NCBI GenBank assembly: GCA_016932895.1
Contig: JAFGCA010000475.1
Span: 1 to 27,039 of the forward strand
Length of the DNA: 27,039 nt
Origin: Sedimentisphaerales bacterium
GTDB lineage: Bacteria > Planctomycetota > Phycisphaerae > Sedimentisphaerales > SG8-4
Direction: 5' to 3'
This document shows positions 7,685 through 15,565 of the stretch, piece by piece; within the stretch, counting starts at the first letter, position 1, and every line of letters starts with the position of its first letter. The notes under the pieces were generated by a model. It saw only the letters and a program-made list of their open reading frames with translations, did no database searches and was not told the DNA's origin. Both the position numbers and the translations under genes were made by a program.

Positions 7685-8854
7685 ATGATGACGCGTTGTA
7701 CTCTCGCCTTGATCCTGTCGCTCGTTGTTCCCGTCACTTCCGTTGCAGATTCCGCCGAGGTCCGGCCGCCGCAGACCGAGCGGGGAAAGCGGGAGGTGCG
7801 AGATGTTCTCGGCGTCGTGCACGTGGCGGGGCGGTACCATCTGACGGACAAGGACTTTCTCAGCGAGGGCGCCGACCAGATTCTGGCGCTGGGCTCACGG
7901 GTGATCAAGGTGTGGTTCTTCAGCGGCAGGGGCAGCGACAGTCTCGTCAGATCCTACCCCTACAATTCACAGTGGCCGAAGGTCGATTCGCTCGTCGAAG
8001 GGGCGCAGACGCCGTATTTCGCGCAACTTTTCCGCAAGCCGTTCACCACCTACCTCCTCAAGGTCACTTCCCTGGGCCGTGACGAGGGGTACTGGCGAAA
8101 GGGGATCACCGACGAGCAGAAGGAAGACGAGCGGCGGCAGTTCTACGAGTTGGCCAGGCATTTTCTCACGGCCTACAAGGGCACCGGCAAGACGTTCGTC
8201 CTCCAGCACTGGGAAGGTGACTGGATGGTCCGGGGCAACTACGACGGCAACGCCGACCCCACGGACGAGGCCCTGCAGAACATGGTCGAATGGCTCAACG
8301 CCCGCCAGGCCGGCGTCGATCGGGCCCGGCGGGAAATCGGGCAGCACGGCGTTCGCGTCTATCACGCCGCCGAGGTCAACCGCGTCGTCGCTTCGATGCG
8401 AAACGGCTCGCCCAACATGGTCAACCGGGTCCTGCCCCACACGCACGTCGATCTCGTCTCGTACTCGGCCTGGGATTCCGCCACCGCCCACCACGCCGAC
8501 CCCAACGTGCTGCGGGACGCGCTGGACTTCATTGCCGCCCACGTCCCGGACAGCCCGGACTTCGGCAGTCGCAACGTCTACCTCGGCGAGTTCGGCATGC
8601 CCGAGAGTTCCTTCTCCCTCGAACAGATTCAAACGGCCGTCCCCAACGCCGTGCGCACCGGCCTGGACTGGGGCTGTCCCTACCTCCTCTACTGGCAGCT
8701 CTACTGCAACGAACAAAGGGACTCCAGCGTATCGCCACCCGTAAAGAGCAACGACGCCGTTCGAGGCTTCTGGCTCATCCGCCCCGACGGGACGAAGTCG
8801 CCCCTGTGGGACTACTTCCACCGGCTGCTCGCAGACGCGAGTGAGCAATTGTAG
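7685..8854 (+). CDS. secreted glycosidase-like (TIM-barrel) protein
   Basis: This 389-residue protein has an N-terminal signal peptide (hydrophobic core LALILSLVVPVTSVA, probable cleavage after about residue 20). The rest is soluble. HWEGDW places a glutamate at residue 177, and YLGEFGMPE places another at residue 302. Two glutamates about 125 residues apart, in strand-end contexts like these, are what clan GH-A glycosidases use as acid/base and nucleophile. An aromatic-rich YLLYWQLY stretch follows, as often seen on the eighth strand. I cannot assign a GH family. GGAGG precedes two adjacent ATGs (7685 and 7688); either could be used. It lies 66 bases after hemL, behind a run of nine Gs. Polysaccharide hydrolysis is inferred. 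Confidence 0.65.
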   Translation: MMTRCTLALILSLVVPVTSVADSAEVRPPQTERGKREVRDVLGVVHVAGRYHLTDKDFLSEGADQILALGSRVIKVWFFSGRGSDSLVRSYPYNSQWPKVDSLVEGAQTPYFAQLFRKPFTTYLLKVTSLGRDEGYWRKGITDEQKEDERRQFYELARHFLTAYKGTGKTFVLQHWEGDWMVRGNYDGNADPTDEALQNMVEWLNARQAGVDRARREIGQHGVRVYHAAEVNRVVASMRNGSPNMVNRVLPHTHVDLVSYSAWDSATAHHADPNVLRDALDFIAAHVPDSPDFGSRNVYLGEFGMPESSFSLEQIQTAVPNAVRTGLDWGCPYLLYWQLYCNEQRDSSVSPPVKSNDAVRGFWLIRPDGTKSPLWDYFHRLLADASEQL

Positions 8855-8863
8855 GGGGGGGGG
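8854..8863 (+). repeat. poly-G tract at stop codon
   Basis: The last G of the TAG stop codon is the first of ten consecutive Gs. A similar nine-G run follows the hemL stop at 7621-7629, and another lies at 26800-26808. These tracts are prone to slippage and to sequencing-length error. Confidence 0.6.
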
Positions 8864-8906
8864 CTTGCCCCACCATCCTTTCTGCTACAGTTGTTCATTA
8901 GAGGGT

Positions 8907-9020
8907 TGTCATGCTGAACGAAGTGAAGCATCCGGGCTGAGAAAGAGAAGTCAGCATCGCGCCAGAAGAGGCGTGCGATGGCGAGATCCTTCACTGCGCT
9001 GCGCTTCGTTCAGGATGACA
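8907..9020. repeat. palindromic dispersed repeat (TGTCATGCTGAACGAAG type)
   Basis: The left arm begins TGTCATGCTGAACGAAGTGA, and the right arm ends CTTCGTTCAGGATGACA. They form long imperfect inverted arms around a middle of about 45 bases. This pattern is a repeat type seen in many unrelated environmental bacterial genomes; it is noncoding but produces spurious short open frames. A related half-element (TGTCATTGCGAGGAGCGAAG) lies at 22616-22635. The 300-base gap 8855-9154 holds otherwise only the G tract and the terminator at 9085-9117. Confidence 0.7.
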
Positions 9021-9084
9021 GACCGCCTGACGATTAATCGTAATCCGGATGAGGGGGAACGCGCGTCGGCGGAGATGTCGAGAT

Positions 9085-9117
9085 AAGAAAAATAGCCCCC
9101 TGACGCGGCAGGGGGCT
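9085..9117 (-). terminator. rho-independent terminator of the rhamnosidase gene
   Basis: A perfect 9-bp stem (AGCCCCCTG at 9094-9102 with CAGGGGGCT at 9109-9117) has a 6-base loop. On the minus strand it is followed directly by ATTTTTCTT. It lies 38 bases after the stop codon of the minus-strand GH78 gene. Confidence 0.8.
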
Positions 9118-9154
9118 GTGGTGACATTGGCGATGATCGCGACGACGGCTCGCG

Positions 9155-12100
9155 CTACAGCCTGGGGGCCCGGAAGCGGTAGTTGCCCGAGCCGATTTCG
9201 AAGACGGCGTTTCCGTCGAGCATACCGATGAATCGAACTCCGTCGGCTTCGAGAACGGGCTTTCCGGACTCGGTGATGCCGGCCAGGTCCAGCGCGGGCA
9301 GATAGAGCGTCGCGTTGGTGTTGGCCGGGATGGTGACTTCGAGGGCGAGGGCCTCGTCGGTGCGTTTCCAGGCGGTGGCGATGGTGCCCCGGATGGAGTC
9401 GTAGCGGGTCCGGGCCCAGGTCAGGCGTCCGCCGGGGCGCGGCCGGATGATGATGTTCTTATAGGCCGGACCCGGAGTCATCGCGGTGTCGATGCCGCCG
9501 ATGGTCTTGAACATCCATTCGCAGACGGCGCCGAAGGAGTAGTGGGCGAACGAGTTCATGCCGGGGTCCTGGAAGCCGTTCTCGGGGGTCCAGCCGTCCC
9601 AGCGTTCCCAGATGCTCGTGGCGCCGTGCTTGATCGAGAAGCCCCAGGACGGAAACGTCTCGTTGTGGAACAGGTGGTAGGCCACGTCGGTTCGGCCGAA
9701 GCGAGTCAGCGTGGTCATAAGGTCCTTGGTGCCGACGAAGCCGGTCGAGAGATGCCAGTTGCGCTGCCGGATGTCGTCGGCGAGGTATTGCGTCACTGTC
9801 TCGCGCTTGTTTTTCGGCAGCAGGTCGAAGGCCAGGGCCAGGACGTACACGGTCTGGGTGTCGCCCTTGATCCGGCCGGCTTCCGAGACATACGCCTCGT
9901 TGAAGGCCGTTCTGATGTCCTCGTAGAGCTGCTGATAGCGCCTGGCGTCCTCTCTCTTGCCCAGCACCTCGGCGACCTGCGCGGTCAGCTTCGTGCTGCA
10001 GGCGAAATAGGCGGTGGCCAGGACGTCCTTGGGCGTGTCGGCCTTGATGCTGAGCCAGTCGCCGTAGCCCTGGGCCGGTCGCAGCAGCGTCCCCTTGGTG
10101 GTGCCCTTGCAGTAGTCGACCCATTCCTGCATCGCGTCGTAATGCTCGGCGAGGATGCGCTTGTCCCCGTAGACCTGGTAGATCGTCCAGGGGCAGATCA
10201 CACCGGCGTCGCCCCAGGCGGCAGTGCCGCCGCCCTCGGCGACCTTGCGCGGCGAGACGTCGGTGAAGGCGCCGTTGTCGAGCTGGGCGTCCTCGACGTC
10301 GACCATCCACTTGGTGAAGAAGGCCGAGACGTCGGTGTTGTACGTGGCGGTGCGGACGTAGATCTGGGCGTCGCCCATCCAGCCCAGCCGCTCGTCGCGC
10401 TGCGGGCAGTCCGTCGGGATGTCGATGAAGTTGGCCCGCTGGGTCTGGCAGATGTTGCGGTACAGCGTGTTGGTCATCTCGTCGGAGCAGGTGAAGTCGC
10501 CGACGACCGGGGTATCGGAGGTCAGCTCGACACCGGTGACCGCGTCAAGGCCGGGCGTGCCGGGATAGCCGGTCACTTCGACGTACTGGAAGCCGTGGAA
10601 GGTAAAGCGCGGCTGCCAGATTTCCTTGCCGGTGCCCTTGCAGATGTAGGTGTCGATCGCGCGGGCGCCGCGGAGGTTGGTCGTGTAGATGGTGCCGTCG
10701 GGGTTGAGCCGCTCGGCGAAGCGCAGGACGATCTTCTGGCCGGGCTCGGCGTTGCGCACCAGCAGCCGCGCGAAGCCGGCGAAATTGGCCCCGAGGTCAA
10801 AGACATAGGCGCCGTCCGTCGGCTCCGTCCTGGCGACCGGCTCGATTTGGCGGACCGCGCGGACGGGGACGCCGGGATACGCTTCGACGGCCGCGTCGAT
10901 GCGGTCGGTGACGTCGACCGGCTGCCAGTCGGCGTCGTCGAAGTCGGCGGTGCTCCAGCCGGGCATTTCGGCCCGGGCGTCGTACGTCTCGCCCATCAGG
11001 AAATCGCCTTCAAGGATGGGCCCGGTCGCGGCTTTCCAGGTCTTGCCCGTCGCGATGGTCTTGGAGCTGCCGTCGGCGAACTCGACGTGCAGTTGGGCTG
11101 CAAAACGCGGGTTCTGTCCGTAATGGTCGCGCTTGCGTCCCCAGCCGATGTGGCCGCTGTACCACCCGTCGGCCAGGATCGCGCCCAGGGCGTTGAAGCC
11201 GGGCTTGACGGACTCGGTGACGTCATAGGTGTTGTAATAGACGCGGATGTTGTAGTCGGTCCAGCCGGGGGAGAAATAGGCGTCACTGACCGAGCGACCG
11301 TTGAGGTGCAGCTCGTAGTTGCCCAGCGCCGAGGCGTAGAGCGTGGCCCGCTTGACCGGTTTTTCCAGAACGAAGCGGCTGCGCAGGAACTGCGCCGGGG
11401 GCAGAATCAGCGCGCCGCCGGTCGTGTCGATCTGACCCCAGGGACGGGTGCCGTAGGGGCCGGCCACCCGGGCCGTGTCCCAGTTGCCGGCGTCGAAATC
11501 GCCCTTCGTCCAGTCGGACGCCCCCGTCTTCGACACGCGCCAGGTCTCGTCGGAGGCAACGATCATCACGCCGTCGGCGAAGCGAAGACTCAGCAGCGCC
11601 AGGACGCCGGCGGGATTGGGCTCGTCTCCCGCGTTGTTGGCCTCGACGGCCAGCACGTTCTTGCCGGCGCGGATGTGCTTCTTGACGTCGACGACGGCGG
11701 TCACTTTGAAGTTGCTTCCGCTGCCGATCTCCTGGCCGTTCAAGAACGTTTTGAAGCCGTTGTCGGCTGTGACTGCGCACAGCGCCGAGGTGATCTCGCG
11801 GCCTTGCCCCACGACGAACTCGCGGCGGAAGAACCGCGTCCCCACCGGGACGCTCGCCTTGGCGTCGCCTTCGGGGTACCAGATCCAGTAGGCTTGGGAA
11901 AGGTCCACCTCGCGACCGGCCGACTCGCGCCGGCGAGAGGCATCGTAGCCGATCCACCGGGCTTTCCAGTCGCTCGGGTCCAGCAGGCCCATCGTCCAGG
12001 AGGCCGGCTTGCTCCAGCGCGAGGGCTGGTTGTCGTCGTCCCAGACGCGGACCTTCCAGTAACAGCGCATCTGCGACAGCAGCGGGGCGCCGCCGTAGGG

Positions 12101-12421
12101 GATCTGTATCGATTCATCCGAGGCGACCCGGCCGCTGTCCCAGAGATCGCCCGTGTCGTCGGCCAGGAGCCCGGGCCGGCTCGCCACCAGGATGCGGTAC
12201 GCGCTCTGCATCCGGCCCCGCGTGCGGGACTGGACGGCCCAGCTCAGTCTCGGCTGCGCCACGTCGACGCCCAGCGGATCGACGAGGTATTCGCAACGCA
12301 GGTTCTCCGCCGTCAGTGCCTTGCCCGGCCCGAACGATCGGATGTTCAGTTCCTCGGTCATGGCGCACCCCACGCACACGAATGCCGCGGCGGCCAGGAG
12401 AATCGCATGGGTTGTCTTCAT
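9155..12421 (-). CDS. alpha-L-rhamnosidase, GH78, exported
   Basis: This protein removes terminal alpha-L-rhamnose from polysaccharides or glycosides by inversion. It is 1088 residues long. The N-terminus (MKTTHAILLAAAAFVCVGC) is a signal peptide ending at Cys19, in a slightly atypical lipobox, so it is probably a lipoprotein. Domains in order are an Ig-like module (about 25-165), an extra beta-sandwich (about 175-330), the rhamnosidase N domain (about 350-470), the catalytic (alpha/alpha)6 barrel (about 640-985) and a C-terminal beta domain. The family motif CPQRDERLGW is at 672-681 with the presumed general acid Glu677, and IWERWDGW carries the presumed base Glu939. The ATG at 12421 is chosen over an upstream extension because GGAGGTG lies 9 bases before it and the signal peptide begins there. 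It lies 146 bases downstream of signal peptidase I and ends at a strong terminator. Confidence 0.93.
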   Translation of the reverse strand: MKTTHAILLAAAAFVCVGCAMTEELNIRSFGPGKALTAENLRCEYLVDPLGVDVAQPRLSWAVQSRTRGRMQSAYRILVASRPGLLADDTGDLWDSGRVASDESIQIPYGGAPLLSQMRCYWKVRVWDDDNQPSRWSKPASWTMGLLDPSDWKARWIGYDASRRRESAGREVDLSQAYWIWYPEGDAKASVPVGTRFFRREFVVGQGREITSALCAVTADNGFKTFLNGQEIGSGSNFKVTAVVDVKKHIRAGKNVLAVEANNAGDEPNPAGVLALLSLRFADGVMIVASDETWRVSKTGASDWTKGDFDAGNWDTARVAGPYGTRPWGQIDTTGGALILPPAQFLRSRFVLEKPVKRATLYASALGNYELHLNGRSVSDAYFSPGWTDYNIRVYYNTYDVTESVKPGFNALGAILADGWYSGHIGWGRKRDHYGQNPRFAAQLHVEFADGSSKTIATGKTWKAATGPILEGDFLMGETYDARAEMPGWSTADFDDADWQPVDVTDRIDAAVEAYPGVPVRAVRQIEPVARTEPTDGAYVFDLGANFAGFARLLVRNAEPGQKIVLRFAERLNPDGTIYTTNLRGARAIDTYICKGTGKEIWQPRFTFHGFQYVEVTGYPGTPGLDAVTGVELTSDTPVVGDFTCSDEMTNTLYRNICQTQRANFIDIPTDCPQRDERLGWMGDAQIYVRTATYNTDVSAFFTKWMVDVEDAQLDNGAFTDVSPRKVAEGGGTAAWGDAGVICPWTIYQVYGDKRILAEHYDAMQEWVDYCKGTTKGTLLRPAQGYGDWLSIKADTPKDVLATAYFACSTKLTAQVAEVLGKREDARRYQQLYEDIRTAFNEAYVSEAGRIKGDTQTVYVLALAFDLLPKNKRETVTQYLADDIRQRNWHLSTGFVGTKDLMTTLTRFGRTDVAYHLFHNETFPSWGFSIKHGATSIWERWDGWTPENGFQDPGMNSFAHYSFGAVCEWMFKTIGGIDTAMTPGPAYKNIIIRPRPGGRLTWARTRYDSIRGTIATAWKRTDEALALEVTIPANTNATLYLPALDLAGITESGKPVLEADGVRFIGMLDGNAVFEIGSGNYRFRAPRL

Positions 12422-12495
12422 GATACTGCACCTCCAATTCAAAATGCCGGTGTCACGGTCTCGGCCGAAACGGTCGCTTCGGGTCGGTCTTCTCG

Positions 12496-12534
12496 CTGCC
12501 TGCCGCCGGTCGCAGGCAGGGCGCCGGCGACCGG
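12496..12534 (-). other. overlapping alternative hairpins between lepB and the GH78 gene
   Basis: Two 8-bp stems share bases: CTGCCTGC (12496-12503) with GCAGGCAG (12512-12519), and CCGGTCGC (12506-12513) with GCGACCGG (12527-12534). They cannot both form. Neither is followed by a U run on the minus strand, so this is not an ordinary terminator. Function is unknown. Confidence 0.35.
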
Positions 12535-12567
12535 TTTCTCCGCGTTGCACGGAGCACGAAGCGGCTC

Positions 12568-14175
12568 CTATTCCGTCCCACCGTAGATGAAACGCATGCG
12601 GCCGACGTTCGGGATCCAACGCAGCGAGACGAGCCCGTAGGCCAGACGCATCGCCATGTTTCGATCGCTGTTCTTCAAGAGCATCGCTTTCAATTCGCCA
12701 GGCCAGGGAAACTCAAACCCGCTGGGCCAGTACACGAAAAGCGCTTTGCCCACCAGGTAATACCGCGGGACGACGCCCGCCCGCGGCGGCTCGGTGCCCT
12801 TGCTGGCCACCGTCGGCGGGTACCACCAGCGTCCGTCCTCGCTGTTGGGCGAGTTGTCCCCGAGAACGAAGAATTCATCCGCGTTGAGCTGAAAGGGCTT
12901 GTCCTTAACGGCCCGGATGCTTCGGGCGGCCTGCCCGTTGCCGGTGTAGTGAATGTCACGGAAGAAGGCGACATGCGAAAGCGTCAGCTTACCCGACCCG
13001 AAGATCACGGCGTTCGGTAAGGCCTCCGCCTCCAACTCCTCTTCCTTCGGACGAGACCTGCCGAGATCCCAGGTCAATGTATTTCCGCCGACCTCGAAGA
13101 TCAACTGGCGGTCCACGTGGGCGAACTGGACCCGCGTAAACCCTCCCCGCGCGGGCAGCTCGACATCCCGGCGATCCAGGTTGGCTGTCTCGGTCCCCTT
13201 GACAGACTCCAGGACCATTTCCCCGGAAAGATCCAGGGAGGCCTTATAATCGACACCCTGTTTGCTGAGCGTGATGCCGATTTGCCCCTCCGTGTCGGCG
13301 GGTTCGACGTAGAAACGAACCATCAGATCGCTGGCCTCGGGCATCCGGCTGTAGGAGTGCACCTCGTTGTAGGCGTATGCCACGCGGAAATCATTCGCCG
13401 AGGGTCCGTGCGCGTCGTAGGTCAGCACGTTCGTTTCACCGGGCGGGCAGTCCAACACGATCTGCGTGGGGTTCTCCGCGCTCATTTCCCACGCCGAGGT
13501 CTCGAAGTCAAAGGGCGGCCTCCAGGACGCTCCGTTGAATGCCCCGCGTTGCTGCGGATTCACGGGGCGGAAATCGTGGTCGTATATCGGCATCCAAAGT
13601 TCTCTTTGGACGCGATTCGGCTTGCGCGCGATTTGTCCGTCGATATACACGTCACCGTCGATGATTTCGATCTCTTCGCCGGGCAGGCCGATGAGGCGCT
13701 TGATGTAGTTCTCGGAAGGATCCGTGGGGTTCTTGAAGACGATGACGTCCCAGCGTTTGGGCTCGATGAACTGGTAGATGCACTTGAGCACGAGAATGCG
13801 GTCGCCGTTGGCCACGGGCTCGGTATCGGTGCCGGAGGTGAAGAACCCGCAACTGGGGCAACGGGTCTGCTGCCGAATGGGCACGGTGCCCGGCGGGATG
13901 GTGTCCTGCGCGAGCCCGTAGTTCTGCGGCACGAATCCGTATTCATACTTGTACCCGCATTGCGGGCAGCGCAGCCGGAAATGGGCGCCCATCAACGTGT
14001 CGGCCATGCTCCCGGTGGGGATGCGAAAGGCCTCCATGACGAAGGCACGGAAGACGAAGGCCAGGATGAAGGCCGTGATGAGCCATTCGAACGTGTTGGC
14101 GATCTCCGCCGCCCGGTCCTTCTTCTTAAGTGCGGCCTTCTTGCCGCTTGTCTGAGGCGTTTTCCTTGCAGCCAT
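12568..14175 (-). CDS. lepB: signal peptidase I, enlarged
   Basis: Signal peptidase I cleaves signal peptides of exported proteins at the outer face of the inner membrane. One membrane helix (about residues 31-48) is followed by RIPTGSMADTL with the catalytic Ser56; YIKRLIGLPGE carries the catalytic Lys159. The box E motif is GDNSPNSEDGRWW near 437-449. At 535 residues it is far longer than the usual 200-320. Two inserts explain this. Between Ser56 and Lys159 there are paired cysteines, C70/C73 and C106/C109, that look like a zinc ribbon. Between about 215 and 420 there is a beta-rich, cysteine-poor segment that resembles a concanavalin/LamG-type jelly roll. The N-terminus is a lysine-rich cytoplasmic tail. 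Enzyme identity is firm; the fold and role of the inserts are inferred. Confidence 0.93.
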   Translation of the reverse strand: MAARKTPQTSGKKAALKKKDRAAEIANTFEWLITAFILAFVFRAFVMEAFRIPTGSMADTLMGAHFRLRCPQCGYKYEYGFVPQNYGLAQDTIPPGTVPIRQQTRCPSCGFFTSGTDTEPVANGDRILVLKCIYQFIEPKRWDVIVFKNPTDPSENYIKRLIGLPGEEIEIIDGDVYIDGQIARKPNRVQRELWMPIYDHDFRPVNPQQRGAFNGASWRPPFDFETSAWEMSAENPTQIVLDCPPGETNVLTYDAHGPSANDFRVAYAYNEVHSYSRMPEASDLMVRFYVEPADTEGQIGITLSKQGVDYKASLDLSGEMVLESVKGTETANLDRRDVELPARGGFTRVQFAHVDRQLIFEVGGNTLTWDLGRSRPKEEELEAEALPNAVIFGSGKLTLSHVAFFRDIHYTGNGQAARSIRAVKDKPFQLNADEFFVLGDNSPNSEDGRWWYPPTVASKGTEPPRAGVVPRYYLVGKALFVYWPSGFEFPWPGELKAMLLKNSDRNMAMRLAYGLVSLRWIPNVGRMRFIYGGTE

Positions 14176-14492
14176 TCACCTGAGTCCTGTTTGCAGTCGA
14201 TTCTCCTTCGCTTTGCCGGGCGGTCTTCAGTGCCGCTCTCTCGGCTCAGACGAAACCGCCGTGCGCTTGCCGTCAGGGCAAACCCACGCGAAAGGGTCAT
14301 TATGCCCCCAAAGACGACTCCGGTCAACCACCGTCCGGCCGTTGCGAAAATTGTCCGCCCCCCGACGCCGGAAGCGCTTGTCCGGGGCCGGCGGCACGAG
14401 TCTCCGGCGCCACCCGCGGACCGGGCCGGCACCCCTGACGCTACCCTCGTTCGGCCCGAATCCAGGGGCGAAAAAAAATTGCGCAAAAGGGC

Positions 14493-14521
14493 TTGTTGCA
14501 TCGAAGTCTTTATTGTATAGT
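14493..14521 (+). promoter_or_regulatory. candidate HU promoter
   Basis: TTGTTG (14493-14498) and TATAGT (14516-14521) are separated by 17 bases. The sequence turns AT-rich here against a GC-rich background. Transcription would start near 14528, giving a leader of about 220 bases. Confidence 0.4.
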
Positions 14522-14646
14522 GGGTTGCAGAAGTTTGTCCTTTCTGGTTCGGTGGTCCTGAAGGTGCTTTTTTTCGATCAGACCCGGGAGTCAACGGCCG
14601 GGAAGGACGTTGGTCGTCTGTGAGGGTCCCGGATGTCCTTGATCTG

Positions 14647-14685
14647 CTGTTGGACAAATCAGAGACGAGTTCTGTCGGACAACAG
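14647..14685 (+). promoter_or_regulatory. stem-loop in the HU leader
   Basis: CTGTTG+GACA (14647-14656) pairs with TGTC (14673-14676) and CAACAG (14680-14685), leaving an unpaired GGA bulge and a 16-base loop. It lies 61 bases before the HU start codon. The structure is predicted by eye only; it matches no leader family I know. Confidence 0.3.
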
Positions 14686-14746
14686 TGCACCCAACACGGC
14701 CCAAATCCTGTTTCCGAATGGTGCTTTCCTTCGAGTGAGGTAACTT

Positions 14747-15067
14747 ATGGCGACAGTCACGAAGAAAGAGCTTATTGATCGGATCGCGGAAGGTACGCAA
14801 GCCAAACGGGTCTCGGTCAAACGGATCGTTCAGGCTTTTCTCGATGAGATTGTGAACGAGTTGTGTCAGGACAATCGCCTGGAGTTCAGGGATTTTGGTG
14901 TTTTCGAGACGAGGACAAGGGCCGCAAGGATCGCACAGAACCCCAAGACGCTGGAACGCGTGGAGGTGCCGGCAAAACGCACGGTCAAATTCAAGATGGG
15001 CCGACTGATGAGGCAAAACCTCAGCGCCGGCGAGCCGCAATCAGCGGAGGCAAAACCAGGGGTATAA
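14747..15067 (+). CDS. HU/IHF-family DNA-binding protein
   Basis: This is a 106-residue nucleoid protein that binds and bends DNA as a dimer. The N-terminal helical part (KKELIDRIAEGT...) and the family signature FGVFETRTRAARIAQNPKT (about residues 50-68) are clear. It ends with a short extension rich in Ala, Glu and Pro, about 12 residues past the usual end. A GTGAGGTAAC stretch precedes the ATG as ribosome-binding site. It is followed after 78 bases by a cold-shock protein gene on the same strand with no terminator visible in between, so the two may share a transcript. Confidence 0.95.
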   Translation: MATVTKKELIDRIAEGTQAKRVSVKRIVQAFLDEIVNELCQDNRLEFRDFGVFETRTRAARIAQNPKTLERVEVPAKRTVKFKMGRLMRQNLSAGEPQSAEAKPGV

Positions 15068-15145
15068 CGGCGCGCTTCCATGCTGCCGGCGGAGGCCCGC
15101 GGCCGTTGGAAGCGGCGTCAAGAGTCTTCCGAGAAGGAGTCGTTC

Positions 15146-15370
15146 ATGGTGGATGGGAAGGTCAAGTGGTTCAACCCGCACAAAGGGTATGGATTCATCG
15201 AGACCGCCGACGGCCGAGACGTTTTTGTGCATTACTCCAGCATCGCTGCCGAGGGGTTCAAGACGCTGGATGAAGGGGATCCCGTTGTTTTTGAGGTGAT
15301 CGAGGGTGAGAAGGGGCCCCGGGCCACGAACGTCGTGGCGAAATCCCCTTCGCAGGAAAAGCTCTCGTAA
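15146..15370 (+). CDS. cold-shock domain protein
   Basis: This 74-residue protein is a single cold-shock domain that binds single-stranded nucleic acid and acts as an RNA chaperone. It begins [16 protein letters not shown], with RNP1 (KGYGFIE) and RNP2 (VFVHYS) intact. A short Ser/Lys-rich tail follows. The start at 15146 is chosen because the domain begins there and GAAGGAGT lies just upstream; the frame is open back to 15080 but with no family similarity. I cannot tell from sequence whether it is cold-inducible or constitutive. Confidence 0.95.
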   Translation: MVDGKVKWFNPHKGYGFIETADGRDVFVHYSSIAAEGFKTLDEGDPVVFEVIEGEKGPRATNVVAKSPSQEKLS

Positions 15371-15444
15371 GGCTGCACCCGTCGGAGAGGAGGTTCGGGG
15401 GCGGGTTGGTGCTCCTGGTGACGCGCCCGGGCAATTCCAACCGG

Positions 15445-15484
15445 GTTGCCGGCAGCGACCGACGGGGCCGCGGCACGCTTTTTT
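15445..15484 (+). terminator. probable terminator after the cold-shock gene
   Basis: GTTGCCGGC (15445-15453) can pair with GCCGCGGCAC (15467-15476), with a small bulge. A run of six T (15479-15484) follows. It lies 75 bases after the stop and just before the promoter of the next gene. The stem is imperfect. Confidence 0.4.
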
Positions 15485-15508
15485 CCGCCGGAGAAGGGTT
15501 TACGCTCC

Positions 15509-15537
15509 TTGCATTCGAAACTCCGGTGGTGTATAAT
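15509..15537 (+). promoter_or_regulatory. promoter of the HNH gene
   Basis: TTGCAT (15509-15514) and a perfect TATAAT (15532-15537) are 17 bases apart, 29 bases before the HNH start codon. This is one of the two best sigma-70-type promoters in the window. Confidence 0.6.
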
Positions 15538-15565
15538 GAGCGCGGAAAGACCGTGAGGAGACGCT

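Larger units (their letters stand above)
14176..14746. other. 571-base noncoding gap between lepB and HU
   Basis: No convincing gene is seen on either strand; open frames here lack recognisable features or start sites. The right half holds the HU promoter candidate and a leader of about 220 bases with a stem-loop at 14647-14685. The left half (14176-14490) shows no clear signal and would contain any lepB promoter. Confidence 0.5.

Noticed and set aside
8812..9086. Short open frames on both strands in the gap after the glycosidase-like gene
   Set aside because: They are translations of the palindromic dispersed repeat, a common source of spurious proteins.
9542..12586. A 1014-codon open frame on the plus strand opposite the rhamnosidase
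   Set aside because: It is fully antisense to a clear GH78 gene, has no recognisable domain, and long antisense frames are expected at this GC content.
12422..12619. N-terminal extension of the rhamnosidase
   Set aside because: The extension overlaps the end of signal peptidase I, is arginine-rich, and the signal peptide with a good ribosome-binding site starts at 12421.
13117..14520. A 467-codon plus-strand open frame running opposite signal peptidase I into the gap before HU
   Set aside because: It is antisense to lepB for most of its length, with no domain, and its tail in the gap has no start signal of its own.
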